In this document: positions 12,002 to 24,810 of the stretch, in pieces | How positions within the stretch are numbered: position 1 is the stretch's first letter | Layout of the letters: each line of letters begins with the position of its first letter | Source: Cordilura impudica | Taxonomy: Eukaryota > Arthropoda > Insecta > Diptera > Scathophagidae | Assembly (NCBI GenBank): GCA_963682025.1 | Contig: OY821519.1 | Location: forward strand, 105,038,480 to 105,102,479 | Direction of reading: 5' to 3' | DNA length: 64,000 bases | Translations under genes and position numbers: made by a program | Notes under the pieces: generated by a model | The model's database searches: none | What the model was told of the DNA's origin: nothing | Seen by the model: only the letters and a program-made list of their open reading frames with translations

Positions 12002-12952
12002 ATAACATTCTCATAAAATTACGTTTACTTATGTAACAATTTTTATGTTAGCAATTCTTAAATATCATTTGAGGTTTTCTTAAATTCATTGAATTTAAAT
12101 TAATATCGACAAATCTGTTTTTCTATTTATTTAAATTGTAAAGGAGTGGCATCTCTGTCAAAATAAGCGAAAAACACAAAGAATAGAAAAAAACAAATTA
12201 CTTCGTGTTTGACAGGATGATTTTATGTTTATGTTTAATATCTTTATTTTTTTTACTAATATTTCTGTTTATTTATTTGAAAATGAAATAATGAATTGAA
12301 TATGCTATTTAATTTTTTTATTTATATAAAAAAGTTTTTTAATTAAAGCAAAATATTTTCACTATTTCATGATTTTTATTTATGTATGACGACATTTCAA
12401 CCTAAAAATTTAAGTTTTTATCGATTGGATAAACAACACAAAAATAGTTGTCGTTTAGATAACAACAACAGCTGACTTTAACAATAGCGAATATCGTTTC
12501 AAAATTTTACTGATAATTTTGCAATTTTCTTTTTTTTTTACAATTCGACTATCGTTAAAAGAAGTTACTGAATCGCGGTACTGAAAAGTTATTAATATCT
12601 CCTGAATGGCAATATTTTTTTTAAATGTAAACATTTTTATATGTAAAGATATTTCTAAATTTAAAATTATTATTTCCGACGTTTTGATATGATTTTCTGA
12701 AACTCAATTAATATTTTCTAATTTATAATTGGAAATTTTATTTTCAGTTTAAAAAGTGAAATTTTGTATTTATGTGAATAATAATGCTTTATTAATTATA
12801 AACAATTTTTAAAAATTAGATGTAATCGCAATCAGATATTTTATAGGTAAAGCAGAATAATAATTCTATATAACTATGTAGAACTGTTTTGTAAGCAAAA
12901 AACTCATTGACGAAGTCGGTAACTCTATTTTGTAAAGACAACAAAAAGTTAA
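12002..12952. other. AT-rich, no gene seen
   Basis: No coding potential and no recognised repeat, only homopolymer-rich spacer. It lies between the tandem HINE block and a TTAA-type MITE. Confidence 0.4.
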
Positions 12953-13528
12953 CCCCCCAATCTCACATCACACTGAAATTGTAAAATCGTTGTGTACGTA
13001 TTATCAACGAAAAATTGTTCGAATTAGTCGAATCCATCGCCATTAAATTTTATGCTCAAACATCTGACTGCAATCTCATTTTTAAAATGTTGTCGAAGCG
13101 TAAACTTGAAAAAATTTGTATACTTCTCTCTCTTATTTTATTTTAAGTAGAGTTACCAAGTTTATTATACAGGCACATGTTTGAGGGAAAATGTTTACAT
13201 TTATTATTATTAGTATTATTTTAATAATAGTTAATAATATTTATGCTCTATAATTAACAAACTTGCGTGTTTGTATGCGCATTTCAAAAAATAAATCATT
13301 ATAATAGATTTAACAAGTTAAAACTTTAATTACAATTTTACAGAATCCAGTAAATTTGCATTAAATTTATAACAGGGTAACATTAATCATCGTTAGTGTC
13401 TGCCACTATTCGCACGAAAAATTTGGTGCCATTAGTGTGACCACTGCGGAAAATGTGTGTGTATTAGTAAAAAAAAATGTGAGTGTATTGAGTTTTTCGA
13501 ACTTGCAGTGTGATGTGAGATTGGTGGG
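12953..13528. mobile_element. MITE with 23-bp TIRs, piggyBac-like ends
   Basis: CCCCCCAATCTCACATCACA.. (12953-12975) and its reverse complement (13506-13528) match at 22 of 23 positions. The left flank is TTAA (12949-12952); the right flank is TAAT, a one-step decay of TTAA. Terminal C runs next to TTAA are typical of piggyBac-superfamily non-autonomous elements. The interior has no transposase. The minus-strand ORF at 13406-13615 spans the right end and is chance. Confidence 0.6.
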
Positions 13529-13654
13529 TAATATGCAAAACTTATGTTCATATTTGTAAAAGAATAATGAAAAAACGTATGAAATAAAAGACCAACCCGT
13601 GTATACTCTTAACATTGTTCTGTATGATATCTAGTTGAAAATATTAACATTCAT

Positions 13655-13900
13655 GTTAAAATAGAAAAAACTATTGCAAAGCTAATTAGAACAAACAAAA
13701 ATTATGCCGGCATCTACTGTGGCATAGTCACGCTGAGCAAAATGAAGTGACACTCTGTTAATACAAAAGAAATGTATTTTCCCCACAACAAAATACTGCA
13801 GAATTTTATGTAAATAAAATAACCGATTTATTTCTAACATGCAGTTACTATGAATATACATACATACATATATATAATATATGTACATTATTTGTATTAT
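13655..13900 (+). repeat. diverged copy of repeat W
   Basis: This shares GGCATCTAC, TTTTCCC..AACAAAATA and GCAGAATT(T/C)T in the same order with the tandem units at 16600-17150, but is much more diverged. It is non-coding. Confidence 0.4.
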
Positions 13901-14018
13901 TTAATATGTGTACGTATGTATATTTAAATATTACACACAAAAAATACAACATCAAACGTTATTTTTGTGTTTTTCTCTTTAAATAAATTAATACATAAAT
14001 TTTTTGCTAAATTTACAT

Positions 14019-14644
14019 TTGGGCAATTCACAACAGGTGTTGTACATTGTATGTTGTATTGAAATACACAATACAATCATTTGTTGTGAACACTCAGTTG
14101 TATTTTCATATTGTAAAACGCTTTCTTTAGTAATTTTCGATCCAACGAGGAAAGATCGCTTCGTCGCTTCTGCTATTTTGTATAAGAGAAAACACTTGTC
14201 AGTGTTTGCTTTTTGGTCGTGAGATATACCCTGGAGTTTTAGTTACGTACCTCTTGCATTTTAATTTATAATGAAAAAAAAAATGTTAAATGTTTTGGTT
14301 GGTACTGAAAGAGAAAATACATACTAAAAATATAAACATTAATTTTTATATAAATAAACTTATCGATGTATTTGCGTTATTTGCATTATTTGCCATATTT
14401 TATTTTATAATTATTTATGCTGATAATATTCTATGTATTTGTTTTTTCTTTTTCATAAAAACTGGCATTCACTTGGAACTGATATGTTATGATATAATAT
14501 ACAACATTTACTAAACATAGCAAATGAAGTTGGATCGTGTATCAGATTTTTCAGTGAAAATTATCAACAACAGTTTTACACTATTGTAAAGTGATACACG
14601 ATACAGGAGAAAAAACGATACATTACCCATTGTGAATTGCCCAA
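14019..14644. mobile_element. MITE with 15-bp perfect TIRs
   Basis: TTGGGCAATTCACAA (14019-14033) is repeated inverted as TTGTGAATTGCCCAA (14630-14644). The element sits inside sequence that also occurs, without the insertion, at about 18640-18700, so it is an insertion into the upstream part of HINE family S. A target duplication is not clear. Short internal ORFs have no recognisable domain. The superfamily is unassigned. Confidence 0.6.
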
Positions 14645-14679
14645 TTGTTTTTTTTTATTAACAACTAGGTATTTTAGCA

Positions 14680-15507
14680 TTATTTGCTTTAGATGTTGGT
14701 GAATTTTTACTCCCTTTATATTAACTCGTAGTGTCTGCTTGTCGAAAAAATTTTGGATCGATTTTAACCACTTTCCCGTGACCCAATCGATCTGAAATTT
14801 TGCAGGCAGGCTTGTGGCAATGACAGAAATGATCTAACATATTTTTTTAGTGATGCCAAAACAATGGAAACTTTAAAATTTTTCTACCAGAGTTGATAAA
14901 AAAATGTACAAAGGGTTTGTTTTTGTTATATTATTACCATAACGACCACAAAAACAACAAGTCCAGCTATGAAAACAATGCAACATTTAGAATAACAACA
15001 AGAACAATATAGAAATATCATGTTTTTCATTTTTTTTTTACTTTTTCAGAGATTTCCCTGGACCTGTTCCACCGATTTTAATGATTTTTGAAGTAGAAAT
15101 CTTTCCATGAATTTGGTGAATCATTCTCACTAAAAATGATCACTGTAGCTGCACTATTGAGGGCGTGATCGTGACAAGAACAACATAGAAAATTATTTTT
15201 TTTTCAAGACTTTTTTAGTTCTTCATTCAAATCTCGGGCCCTAATCGACCGATTTGGACGATTTTAAATAGCAAACTTCTCAGGATGTTAGTGAATCATT
15301 CTTATGTCAACGAGTACCCTAGCTGCCGGATTGATGCCGTCATCGTGATTTCCACAGACGGACAGACGGACATCGCTATATCAACTCCGGTTGTTATAAG
15401 GATCACAAATATATAAATTTTATGGGGTCCAAAATTTTTTTTCTAATTATTACAAACGGAATGACAAACTTATATATACCCTCTGCACACTGGAGTGGAG
15501 GGTATAA
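14680..15507 (+). mobile_element. HINE family S, 3' block, copy 1
   Basis: Closely similar to 18675-19540. It contains GGATCGATTTTAACC and CGATTTGGACGATTTTAAAT, a short (ACAGACGG)2 core, and ends in a hairpin TATACCCTC..GAGGGTATA. With the 5' blocks at 10115-12001 it may form one element of about 5.4 kb carrying two nested MITEs. Non-coding. Confidence 0.65.
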
Positions 15508-15664
15508 CAACTCTACAACAGCAACAATGACAGTCATATGTTTTTCAAATAGGAAAAAACTGTTTATGTGTTAGTTTCGGTCATTCCCCAGTATGCATTG
15601 AAATATTAAGTTCTTAAATTGATGTCAAATGTAATTCTCAACTTGGGTTGAACAATTTTTCTCC

Positions 15665-16320
15665 TTGTTTGCTTTCAACTTGACATCAAGTTGAGACTTA
15701 ACATTTTTTCCAATCTTTGAGAAACATTTTTACTCTCAATTGGATATCCAACACTTTTCTCCACTTGAGACCAAACATTTTTTCAACTTGAATACGATTT
15801 GTGTTAAGTCTGAGATATTATTTAAATATGTCATAAATAATAAATTAAATTAAAAAATGCCAAAAAAGTACAAATAAATCATTGATATATTTTTAATTAT
15901 TTCTGCTTTTTGTCGAATTTTTCAAAAAATGTACAACTAATTAATTCATTTATTTTTAATTCTAGATTTTAAAAAATGTACATAATATGTACATTTAATG
16001 TTAAATATGTACATAGTAATGTTAAATATATAATGAAATTAAATTGAAACATTAAAAAAAGTACATTGTTTTCATTTCTAAAATTAGTATAATATGGCAA
16101 TTCCGTACCTTCCATTTGATACCGATTGGAAATATTTCTTTGCTATCAAGTTGAGAATCACAAATTTCTCAATTTGATAACTATGAAAATCGCCATATAA
16201 AAAATGTGCCTTTTAAGTTGAGAAGACTATATTCGAACTATTGAGGGCATTTGAGAATTAACGTTGGAGATTTGAGAAATGTATTTGATCTCAAATGCAC
16301 CTCAAGTTGATAGCAAACAA
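15665..16320. repeat. inverted-repeat element, possible MITE
   Basis: TTGTTTGCTTTCAACTTGA (15665-15683) and TCAAGTTGATAGCAAACAA (16302-16320) are inverted repeats matching at 18 of 19 positions. The interior repeats CAACTTGA/TCAAGTTGA motifs many times on both strands. True ends and target duplication are not resolved. Confidence 0.4.
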
Positions 16321-16599
16321 AAATGTTTATTGGGACATTTATTGTAGGGTCGTTTGCACACACACAAAAAATAGAAAATAAATTGTCAATAAGCAAAGCA
16401 AGTGGCTTCGAAATTCGATGATGCCAGTTAATCATTTTTTGTTCACGCGGAATTTATAATTGGAGGAATTTTTTTCTCGAGAAATGTATTTTCCGTGAGA
16501 AAGAAATTCCTTGAGAATATTCATAATTGGGATGAATAACTTTTAATTGGAACTTTTTAGTCAGAATAAATCATAATTCTAGTTAGATATTGGTTAATA

Positions 16600-17150
16600 T
16601 TTAATTAGAAAAAATATTGTGGTGGCATCTACGCAATTATTGAGGCAGTCACGGAAAAATTAAATGCAAGTCTGTTTTTTTTAATATAACAAAAATGGAT
16701 TTTCCCTTTAACAAAATATGGCAGAATTCTTTATAAATGAAATGCAAAATGGAAAATCAATTTTGTGCTAATTCTTAACAAAATTAATAAAATATATATA
16801 TTATTAATTTATTAATATTTGTAATTTTATTTGACACAATTTCACACACAGTTTTACAGATCAACTGTTTTAATTAGAAAAAATATTGTGGTGGCATCTA
16901 CGCAATTATTGAGGCAGTCACGGAAAAATTAAATGCAAGTCTGTTTTTTTTTAATATAACAAAAATGGATTTTCCCTTTAACAAAATATGGCAGAATTCT
17001 TTAAAAATGAAATGCAAAATGGAAAATCAATTTTGTGCTAATTCTTAACAAAATTAATAAAATATATATATATATGTATTATTATATTTATTAATATTTG
17101 TAATTTTATTTGACACAATTTCACACACAGTTTTACAGATCAACTGTTTT
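16600..17150 (+). repeat. tandem duplication of repeat W
   Basis: TTTAATTAGAAAAAATATTG begins at 16600 and 16869. Each unit ends with TTTACAGATCAACTGTTTT. The units are nearly identical apart from a longer (AT)n in the second (about 269 and 282 bp). Non-coding. Confidence 0.75.
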
Positions 17151-18373
17151 CAACTGATTTAGAAGTTTTCTGTTTTTGAAACAGTAGTGCCAATTTGTAA
17201 CATTTTGTGATGTAATGAAAATCGCAGAATAATAAGTTAATACACAATAAAAAATATTAAATTTTTAAGTTTTATATACATATTGCAATAAAAAAAACTT
17301 TGGTAAATTTACATTGAAGATGGTCAGAAATGAATGAGAAAAAATATATAGACATTTTAGAAAAGCACATTTAATGTTAAACTTTATGCACAAAATATAT
17401 GGGTTTTTGTTGTTTCGAATTTAACTGTGGCTCTAAGTGAAAAGTTTTAGACCGATCGTATATTACATCTTGAGGATCCTCACCTAATATTTTCAAATAT
17501 TTTAAATTCTTTTTAACTCATTTAACCTCATTACGAAAATAGTAAAACAGTAAATATAGAAAATCCACGCACCTCAAAAAATTGTTTTCTATGAAATAAA
17601 TTAAAGACATTTCATATTATACAATTTTCTTTCAAAAATGTATCAATTATTGCAAATTTGAAATTTGACATATAGTATTTGTACATATATTTGTATAGAT
17701 TTCGCAGTATGAAAAGAACTATTATTTCTTTATTTAGAATATATGTAAGTATTGCTCGCAAAAAAATGCAACATCATGAATGAAACACATAGACGACTGC
17801 TGGCAGCAGCATTTGTAGTCGTATAGTCAGCTACTTGATTTTTCTGAATACGACAGCAACATATAATACAAATGCATTTTTATTTAAATATACAATTACT
17901 TTTACTTATTTAAAATGCATTAGTACAACGTAAAAATAAATAAATTAGTTTAACGCCTTTTGATTATTAATGGAATTATAGCCTTTCATTTTGCGATTTT
18001 TTTTTTAAACAAAATAAAATATTTCATAGCACTAACTTCTTTTACATATTTTGTTATATTGTCAACACTATTTTTGTTTTGTAGCCAACAAAACACACTT
18101 GCAGTTTTTTTTTTCTATTTGAAGAACATATGACTGCCATTGTTGATGTTGTAGAGTTGTTTTTTTTTTGATTTTGTTTCGTTAACTCTTTTGTATTAAA
18201 GCACCTCCAATATATGTATCCATTTTAGTTTGCAAATTCAGTATATTTATAATTTATTACTTACAGCAAAAAATAATAGAAACAATTTTATCAGTTATGC
18301 TTACGAAACTATATAAATAGACTTGAAGTTGGCTGCAAAAGCAGTAGCCTGTGTAAAGAACAAGTTAGCGACA
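17151..18373. other. AT-rich, no gene seen
   Basis: No coding, RNA gene or clear repeat is recognised, only poly-A/T tracts. Confidence 0.35.
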
Positions 18374-18498
18374 TGTAACTGTTACGTAACGTGTCAGCCT
18401 TTTTTTCACATGAAAAGTATTGGGACGTTCCGGTTACGTTCGGTAACTGTTTTAAATGATTTTCATGTAAAAAAAAACAACTGACTCGTTACGGTTAC
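18374..18498. repeat. imperfect hairpin with GTTACG motifs
   Basis: The left arm (GTAACTGTTACGTAACGTGT..CACATGAAAA) pairs imperfectly with the right arm (TTTTCATGTA..ACTCGTTACGGTTAC) around a loop of about 30 bases that also holds GTTACG. It could be a small foldback element or a structured transcript. There is no other support. Confidence 0.35.
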
Positions 18499-18674
18499 GG
18501 TTAGAAAACATTGACCTTTTATATGTATTATAATGCTATGAATGCATTTATCTTTATTTTATTTTATGTATATATTCTTTTTTTTTGTATTGTATATTAT
18601 TTTTTTTTTTATTATTACTATTTCATTTAATTATTTTTTTCTTTAAATAAATTAACACATAAAAATTTGTTTTT

Positions 18675-19540
18675 TAAATTATTGGTGAACTTTTACTCCC
18701 TTTATTTACTGCCTTTATATTAACTGGTAGTGTCTGCTTGTCGACAAAATTTTGGATCGATTTTTAGCCCCTTTCCCGTGAGCCAATCGATCTGAAATTT
18801 TGCATGCAGGCTCGTGGCAATGACAGAAATGATCTAACAAATTTTTTTAGTGATGCCAAAACAATGGAAACTTTTAAAATTTTCTACCAGAGTTCACAAA
18901 AAAATGTACAAAGGGTTTGTTTTTATTATATTATTACCACAACGACCACAAAAACAACAAGTCCAGCTATGACAACAATGCAACATTTAGAATAACAACA
19001 GGAACAATATGGAAACATCATGTTTTTCATTTTTTTTTTAATTTTTCATAGATTTACCTGGATCTGTTCCACCGATTTTAATGATTTTTGAAGTAGAAAT
19101 CTTCCCATGAATTTGGTGAATCATTCTCACTAAAAATTATCACCCTAGCTATCCTATTGAGGGCGTGATCGTGACAAGAACAACATAGAAAATTATATTT
19201 TTACAAGACTTTTTTTAGTTCTTCATTCAAATCTCGGGCCCTAATCGACCGATTTGGACGATTTTAAATAGCAAACTTTTCAGGATGTTAATGAATCATT
19301 TTTTATGCCAACGAGCACCCTAGCTGCCCGATTGATGCCGTCATCGTGATTTCCACAGACGGACAGACGGACAGACGGACAGACGGACAGACGGACAGAC
19401 GGACATCGCTATATCAACTCCGGTTGTTATAAGGATCACAAATATATATATTTTATGGGGTCCAAATTTTTTTTTCTAATTATTACAAACGGAATGACAA
19501 ACTTATATATACCCTCTGCACACTGGAGTGGAGGGTATAA
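18675..19540 (+). mobile_element. HINE family S, 3' block, copy 2
   Basis: A second copy of the block at 14680-15507. It differs mainly in a longer core array of the 8-bp unit ACAGACGG (five or more units, about 19356-19405, against two). It has the same terminal hairpin, ending GGAGTGGAGGGTATAA. No 5' block (ACAAGTAAGAG) is seen upstream, so this copy is truncated. The ORF at 18804-18995 lies inside it and is chance. Confidence 0.7.
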
Positions 19541-20284
19541 AAAACAACTGAATTCATTATGAAAATGTTTTATTTTTTCAATTACTAATTTCTACTGCTG
19601 AAAGTCGACGTGGTATAGATCCAACCAGTTTAAGGCAAATGGATGATTAAATTTTGGCTCATTCTTCCTCTATAGCCAGTTTTAACTACTTTTTGTTGGA
19701 GATACTGTAAGCTTTTAAGTTTTCCTGAAGGTGAGCTTATAAATGTTTCCAACACATGGGGGCAGTTGTATGTAAGCCAAATTCGCATATTACGGGCTTT
19801 GCATTTTGTTATTCCGGTGGTAATGCAAGTTATCACCAATTCCCAAATTTCAGTAGATTTCTTTAAATTTTTTTAAAGAATTTCCATATACATGCCCTTG
19901 TCCGTATTTCCGGGACAAGCAGCCGGCATGCACTCCCGTAACAATAGTAATCAAATCCCATGCTTCACAGAGGTACTTAAAAACTTAAAATACTTTAAAT
20001 ATGCTCCTGGTTTGGTTTTATCCACATATATGATGACGACCGAGCAAAAAAGTTTAATTTTGGCTTGTTTCTAAACAATACGTTTTGCCAAATGAAAAAT
20101 CCTTACTTTTAAGCTCATTAGCAAAGTGCGGGCTTTTGAGAGTGTTTTGTTTGCTGATCAGTAAATTCTGCTTTCCAAGTACGACTTTGTTTTCATAATA
20201 TTTTCGACCGTTGGGTGACTTCTAGGTACATTATTGCCAATACTATTATTTTCTGTGATGGCTGATCCTGCTGTCTACCCATTT
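19541..20284. other. unrecognised, possibly decayed coding on minus strand
   Basis: The minus strand reads as blocks with coding-like composition broken by stops (for example LTYNCPHVLETFISS at 19630-19839), and the plus strand has a 60-codon ORF at 19892-20074. Neither matches a family I recognise. A decayed transposase is the likeliest explanation given the neighbourhood, but this is inference. Confidence 0.25.
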
Positions 20285-21025
20285 TTAAACCCTATTCTAG
20301 TATGTGGTAAGTTTTTACTGATATTTGTAACTACCAAAAATATTTGAACTAGACCCACCATTTATTGTATACTCCTATATCGATCGACTAAGACTGACTA
20401 CCTGAGTTGATTTAGTGACGTCTGTCCACTGGTCTGTCTGTCGGATCATCTGTGGGTCCATGTTAATCTTGTATTTTGTATTTTGATTTTGTATACAAGC
20501 TTTTGTCGACCATATGACATTCAAAACGGTCAGACCTTGTCCCATATAAATAACCCCTATCATACCGATTAAAATGGTCGTAAGATCTAGATTATCATAT
20601 ATATGTCGATAAAATTTCATGTATGTGTGTCTATTACACCCACTAGTCAGTCCAAAAATTAATACTGTAGAACCTTTTTCAGTTACAGTCCCCACATAAA
20701 GCTTATTCCCGATCTTCACTTCAATCTGTCACAAAAAAAAATGTTGCATAAATTTTTGCAAATTTAAATATTTAAATATAATTAAATATGTTTTTGAGGA
20801 ACGTAAGTGTCTTTACTGTACATGGTTAAGATAAGACATTTTTTTTTTTTTAGCTTATTCCCCATATAAAAATAATATCAGATATATACTTTTTACATCT
20901 ACACTCCACAAATTAATAAAAATACCACTACAATTTGGTTTATGCTTATTTTCTATATCCAGTCATGGCCTGAGCAATACTCTCTCTCGAATATATGGTA
21001 TAGGATAAGCCAGCTACAATGGTAT
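20285..21025 (-). mobile_element. HINE family R, old diverged copy
   Basis: Order matches the other family R copies: AGTATGTGGT.., TTTGTAACTACCAAAAATAT, a decayed GTCTGTCC core with TGTGGGTCCATGT, then TTATTTTCTATATCCAGT and GGTATAGGATA near the palindrome end. The palindrome itself is lost. An ORF on the minus strand (20375-20719) is chance. Confidence 0.6.
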
Positions 21026-22015
21026 TGGTATCTGACATCAGTCATAACTACTGAACATAGTTGCCACTCGTCCGTGTTATTTTGACATTGTGCCTTGTAA
21101 TGTATTTTGGTTGTGAAATCTCGGAATGAAATCTCGATATTTTTGTTTATATTTTCGAAAAAAAGTTACAAAGCTTTAAAATTGCATTTTAGTCAAATCA
21201 AAACGTACAAATTATTTGTATTTTACAAAAGTAAATAAAATATCAACACCTGTCCCAAAACATAGGCTTAAAAAATCACATAAACTTTAACCGAATTAAA
21301 AAAATAATAATGTACCTACTCATATATATATATATATATATTTTTAGATACTTTTATTTTATTTACCACCCATTGTTCCATATAACTTTATTTGCGCATT
21401 AAAATTTAAAATTTTCGAATTGGCGGTTTTCAATAATATGTACTTCACAAATAAATGTCTTCTTTGTTTATGGTATATGTCTGCTCAAGTAATACATACA
21501 TATATACATACATATGTATGTATTACAAGGATATGAAAATGTTTACGCATACTCTTACAATATCTCAATTGAGCATTCAAGCAAAACTAATGTCGCCTAC
21601 AAAATATTCTTGTTTATATGATTACGTTGTATTTGTATTGTACTATTACTATATAAAAAAAAACATTTCATACCAAACACCTACCCATCGGGTTACACTC
21701 CCACACATGACTTTATTTTATATGAGTCTGTTGGAGTAATAAACATTTTAAAGATATTTATGGCAAAACATTTACTATATCTACAATAATAAATATAACG
21801 TGTAACTTGTTTTTTATTTTTATGTTTTTTTGTTTCTTCATTTCGTCATAATTTATGACGCAAACAGGTATATTAAATGTCCTGTAAAGAAATTATATAA
21901 AAAACAAAATAATATCACTGGGGATACTAACAATAAATGGCTACATAGAATTGTAACATTTGTTGCCTTCTGCAACATCGTGACAAAAAGATTTTCAGGA
22001 AACAAATTTAAATAT
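21026..22015. other. AT-rich, no gene seen
   Basis: Contains (TA)n at about 21322-21341 and short ORFs (21455-21739, 21830-22024) of low-complexity composition with no recognisable domain. Confidence 0.35.
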
Positions 22016-22763
22016 AACAAGTAAGAAAATTATAGTCGGTCTAGACCGACTATACGATACCCTATGAGATGGTTTAGAAACCCTATCTCTTTGGTCCAAC
22101 TAACTGGATATAGTAAATAAGCATAAACAAAATTTGAGTGGCATTACTATTAATTTTTTTGGCTGCAAATATGAAAAAGTTCATATCGGATGCTATATCT
22201 ATATAGGGACTAGGTCGAAAAAGGGACCGATCCTGACCATATTTGGTAAAGTCACTTACACTTTGAAAAAATATATACAAACCTAATTTGAGAAAAATCT
22301 GTGCAATATTTCTGTTTGTTGATAGATTTAAGTGAAGATCGGGAAGCAGCTCTATTATTTTTGGACAACTGATAAATGGATACAATAAACACATACAAAC
22401 CCAATTTGACTGAGATCTATATGATAATTTGGATCTTATGGCAATTTATGTCGGTGACATAGGGGTCATTTGTATGGGGACTAGGTCTGAACATAAACCG
22501 AATTTCACCAATTTCAATAACTTTCATCCTATGGCTGGTAAATGCTTATATACCAAATATTTTTATATTTGCGACCTGCAGTTTGATTACAAAGTTTACA
22601 TGGACACACAGACGGACAGACGGACGGACGAACGAACATCGCTAAATCGACTCAGAAAGTCGATCGGTATAATAAATGATGGGTCTAGGCCAAATATTTT
22701 TGGTTGTTACAAGCAGCAGCACAAAGTCATTATACCCAAACCACATAGTGGTATAGGGTATAA
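22016..22763 (+). mobile_element. HINE family R, near full length
   Basis: Starts ACAAGTAAGAAAATTATAGT with the intact palindrome TATAGTCGG-TCTAGA-CCGACTATA, has a (GACG)n core at 22610-22630, and ends with the CCACATAGTGG hairpin and GGGTATAA. ORFs at 22083-22394 and 22429-22848 are frames through the repeat, not genes. Confidence 0.8.
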
Positions 22764-24309
22764 AAAACTTCATTACTATTTAATGGACAGAAACAAATGT
22801 TTATGTATTTTAAAATTTAAAAAATCTTTAGCCTTAGTTATCTCTTAACTCTTGTAATTTATCTCAACCATAAATATATTAAATTTTCTCATACATGAAA
22901 GCTCTGTTGATGCAATGTACAGCCTTTTTTGTAATTGGCTTTATGTTAGTGCTTACTTTACAACAAGGTTTTTTAATAAAACATTTTTATAAATTTCAGT
23001 AATATGTTAAAAAATTATTTTTGCCAGGTATTAACTCTATCAGGCGGTTGAAGCAACAATTTCTTTTTTGTTCAATATAGCATAATCAAATGGCTAGCAT
23101 GCAAAAGAGTCTCTCAAGTAAAAGCTTTACAAACAATTCTGATTTTCCACGATTAAAGGCAATATAAATTTAGTATGAGATAAAGTATTAACACGTATAA
23201 TAACTGAAGAATTTAGAAGATACATTTGCAGTTCAAATCTTAAGGCAGAATTAGTGTATATAATATACCTACTACTCTACACACAGAAAAAATATTGGTT
23301 GGAATTCGATTACAACTAGAACAATTTGATAAAGTAATATGAATTTTTATTGTATTTCTTTAATATTTAAAAACACAATAGATATTCATTTATAACTATC
23401 ATATAAACATAATTAATTTAAAATTAAGGTATATAAGCCAACAAAATTAGTTCCGTTTACCAATCAATATATTTTTACAAAACCAGATTACTTTAATTGA
23501 GGCAACCTAGTAAAAACAACACTAATATGCGTCAATCATAATTATTGGCGACTGCAATATTTTAACAGATATTGTAACAGATATTGTAACAGATATTGTA
23601 ACAAATAATTGGTTAGCTTACAACATATAAAATTTGTATTAAGAATTGTCGTTCGGTTATAGTAATAGAAAACCAAACTATTAAAATGTTTTCGTATTTA
23701 TAATCGAAAGGAAATTGCTTGAGTCAAATTCTGTTGTGAATACCAAAGAAAATATTGGAATATGATTAGCAAGACCGAATTTGTTGATTTCATTTGTCAT
23801 ATATCAAATAAAATGAAATTATATGGAAGAATAAAGAAAACTTTTAAATTTTAATTTAAAATTTTTAATTTGAATTTAAAACTATTTATCAAGAACTACC
23901 CATTACTTGGGAACCTATAGAAGTTATTCAGTCTATATGGCATGTGTTTTTTCGTGGTATGTACTATAACAGTTTACAAAACCAGAACACATTCTGGTAG
24001 TTGTGAAGGTACAAAGTCTCGATTGCCATATTGCAACTAATTATTAATTCCATTCGTGATTGTCAACTTTTCATTTCCGCAGCAACTCGTGATTTAGCAA
24101 CACAAATACAACTGTATGGCACGCGTCAAGTATACGAAAATTCTTCCGATGCAAGTATTGGCGGTACAAACGTTTAAGAGGACATACGTATGTGTGATTA
24201 ACCGCAATATTATACATGCTTCCCAATGCTTAATTTTCCGATTAGAAGGTCATGAAAACAGTCGCTATTGCAAAGTCGATCAATAGACCGAGGAGGTTAT
24301 TGTGCGATT
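22764..24309. other. no gene seen; one 12-bp triplicate
   Basis: AT-rich sequence without coding potential. A 12-bp unit (AACAGATATTGT) occurs three times in tandem at 23564-23602. Confidence 0.35.
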
Positions 24310-24800
24310 GGGTAAGTAATAGGTTTGTGCTGATGTTTGTACTACGAAAAATATTTGACATGGACACAGCTTTTGTAATGCGACCGATGACACAGAAAAA
24401 TAAATATGCTAATTAAATTACATACAGACTACATTATGTAGTATATACGAAAAGCTGTTTAAATTTTTAAAAATAAGTTCATGTTAAGACCTCGGCCAAT
24501 TATCAATGTGGTAAAAAAAACTATTGCAAGCTTCCTGTGCTTTCGAATTGAGGTTGAAATGATTTGACATATATAGGTCGAAAAATAACCTATGTAGGAC
24601 CTTTTCAGCCATAGTATCCACAGTCTGCATTAATGTGTAAAATATTGGATTTAATATGTATTACATATATCACTAAATGCTTTGAGAATATATCAATGAC
24701 GTTCTTTAATTCCATTTTTTATCCAATATAAATCCAGATATATATATATGTATATCTTCAGGTAGCAATGACTATTAATTGCCTCTCTTAGGACCTAACC
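24310..24800 (-). repeat. HINE family R, very old fragment
   Basis: Ordered matches to family R survive: GTTTGTGCTGATGTTTGTAC, AAAAATATTTGAC.., TTCATGTTAAGACCT, CAGCCATAGT. Both ends and the GTCC core are gone. Confidence 0.4.
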
Positions 24801-24810
24801 ATTTTTTAAC

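Noticed and set aside
20375..20719. 114-codon minus-strand ORF as a gene
   Set aside because: It lies in a diverged HINE copy and includes the decayed GTCC core and flanking repeat.
22429..22848. 139-codon plus-strand ORF as a gene
   Set aside because: It runs through a HINE element; similar frames recur in the other copies and contain the microsatellite core.
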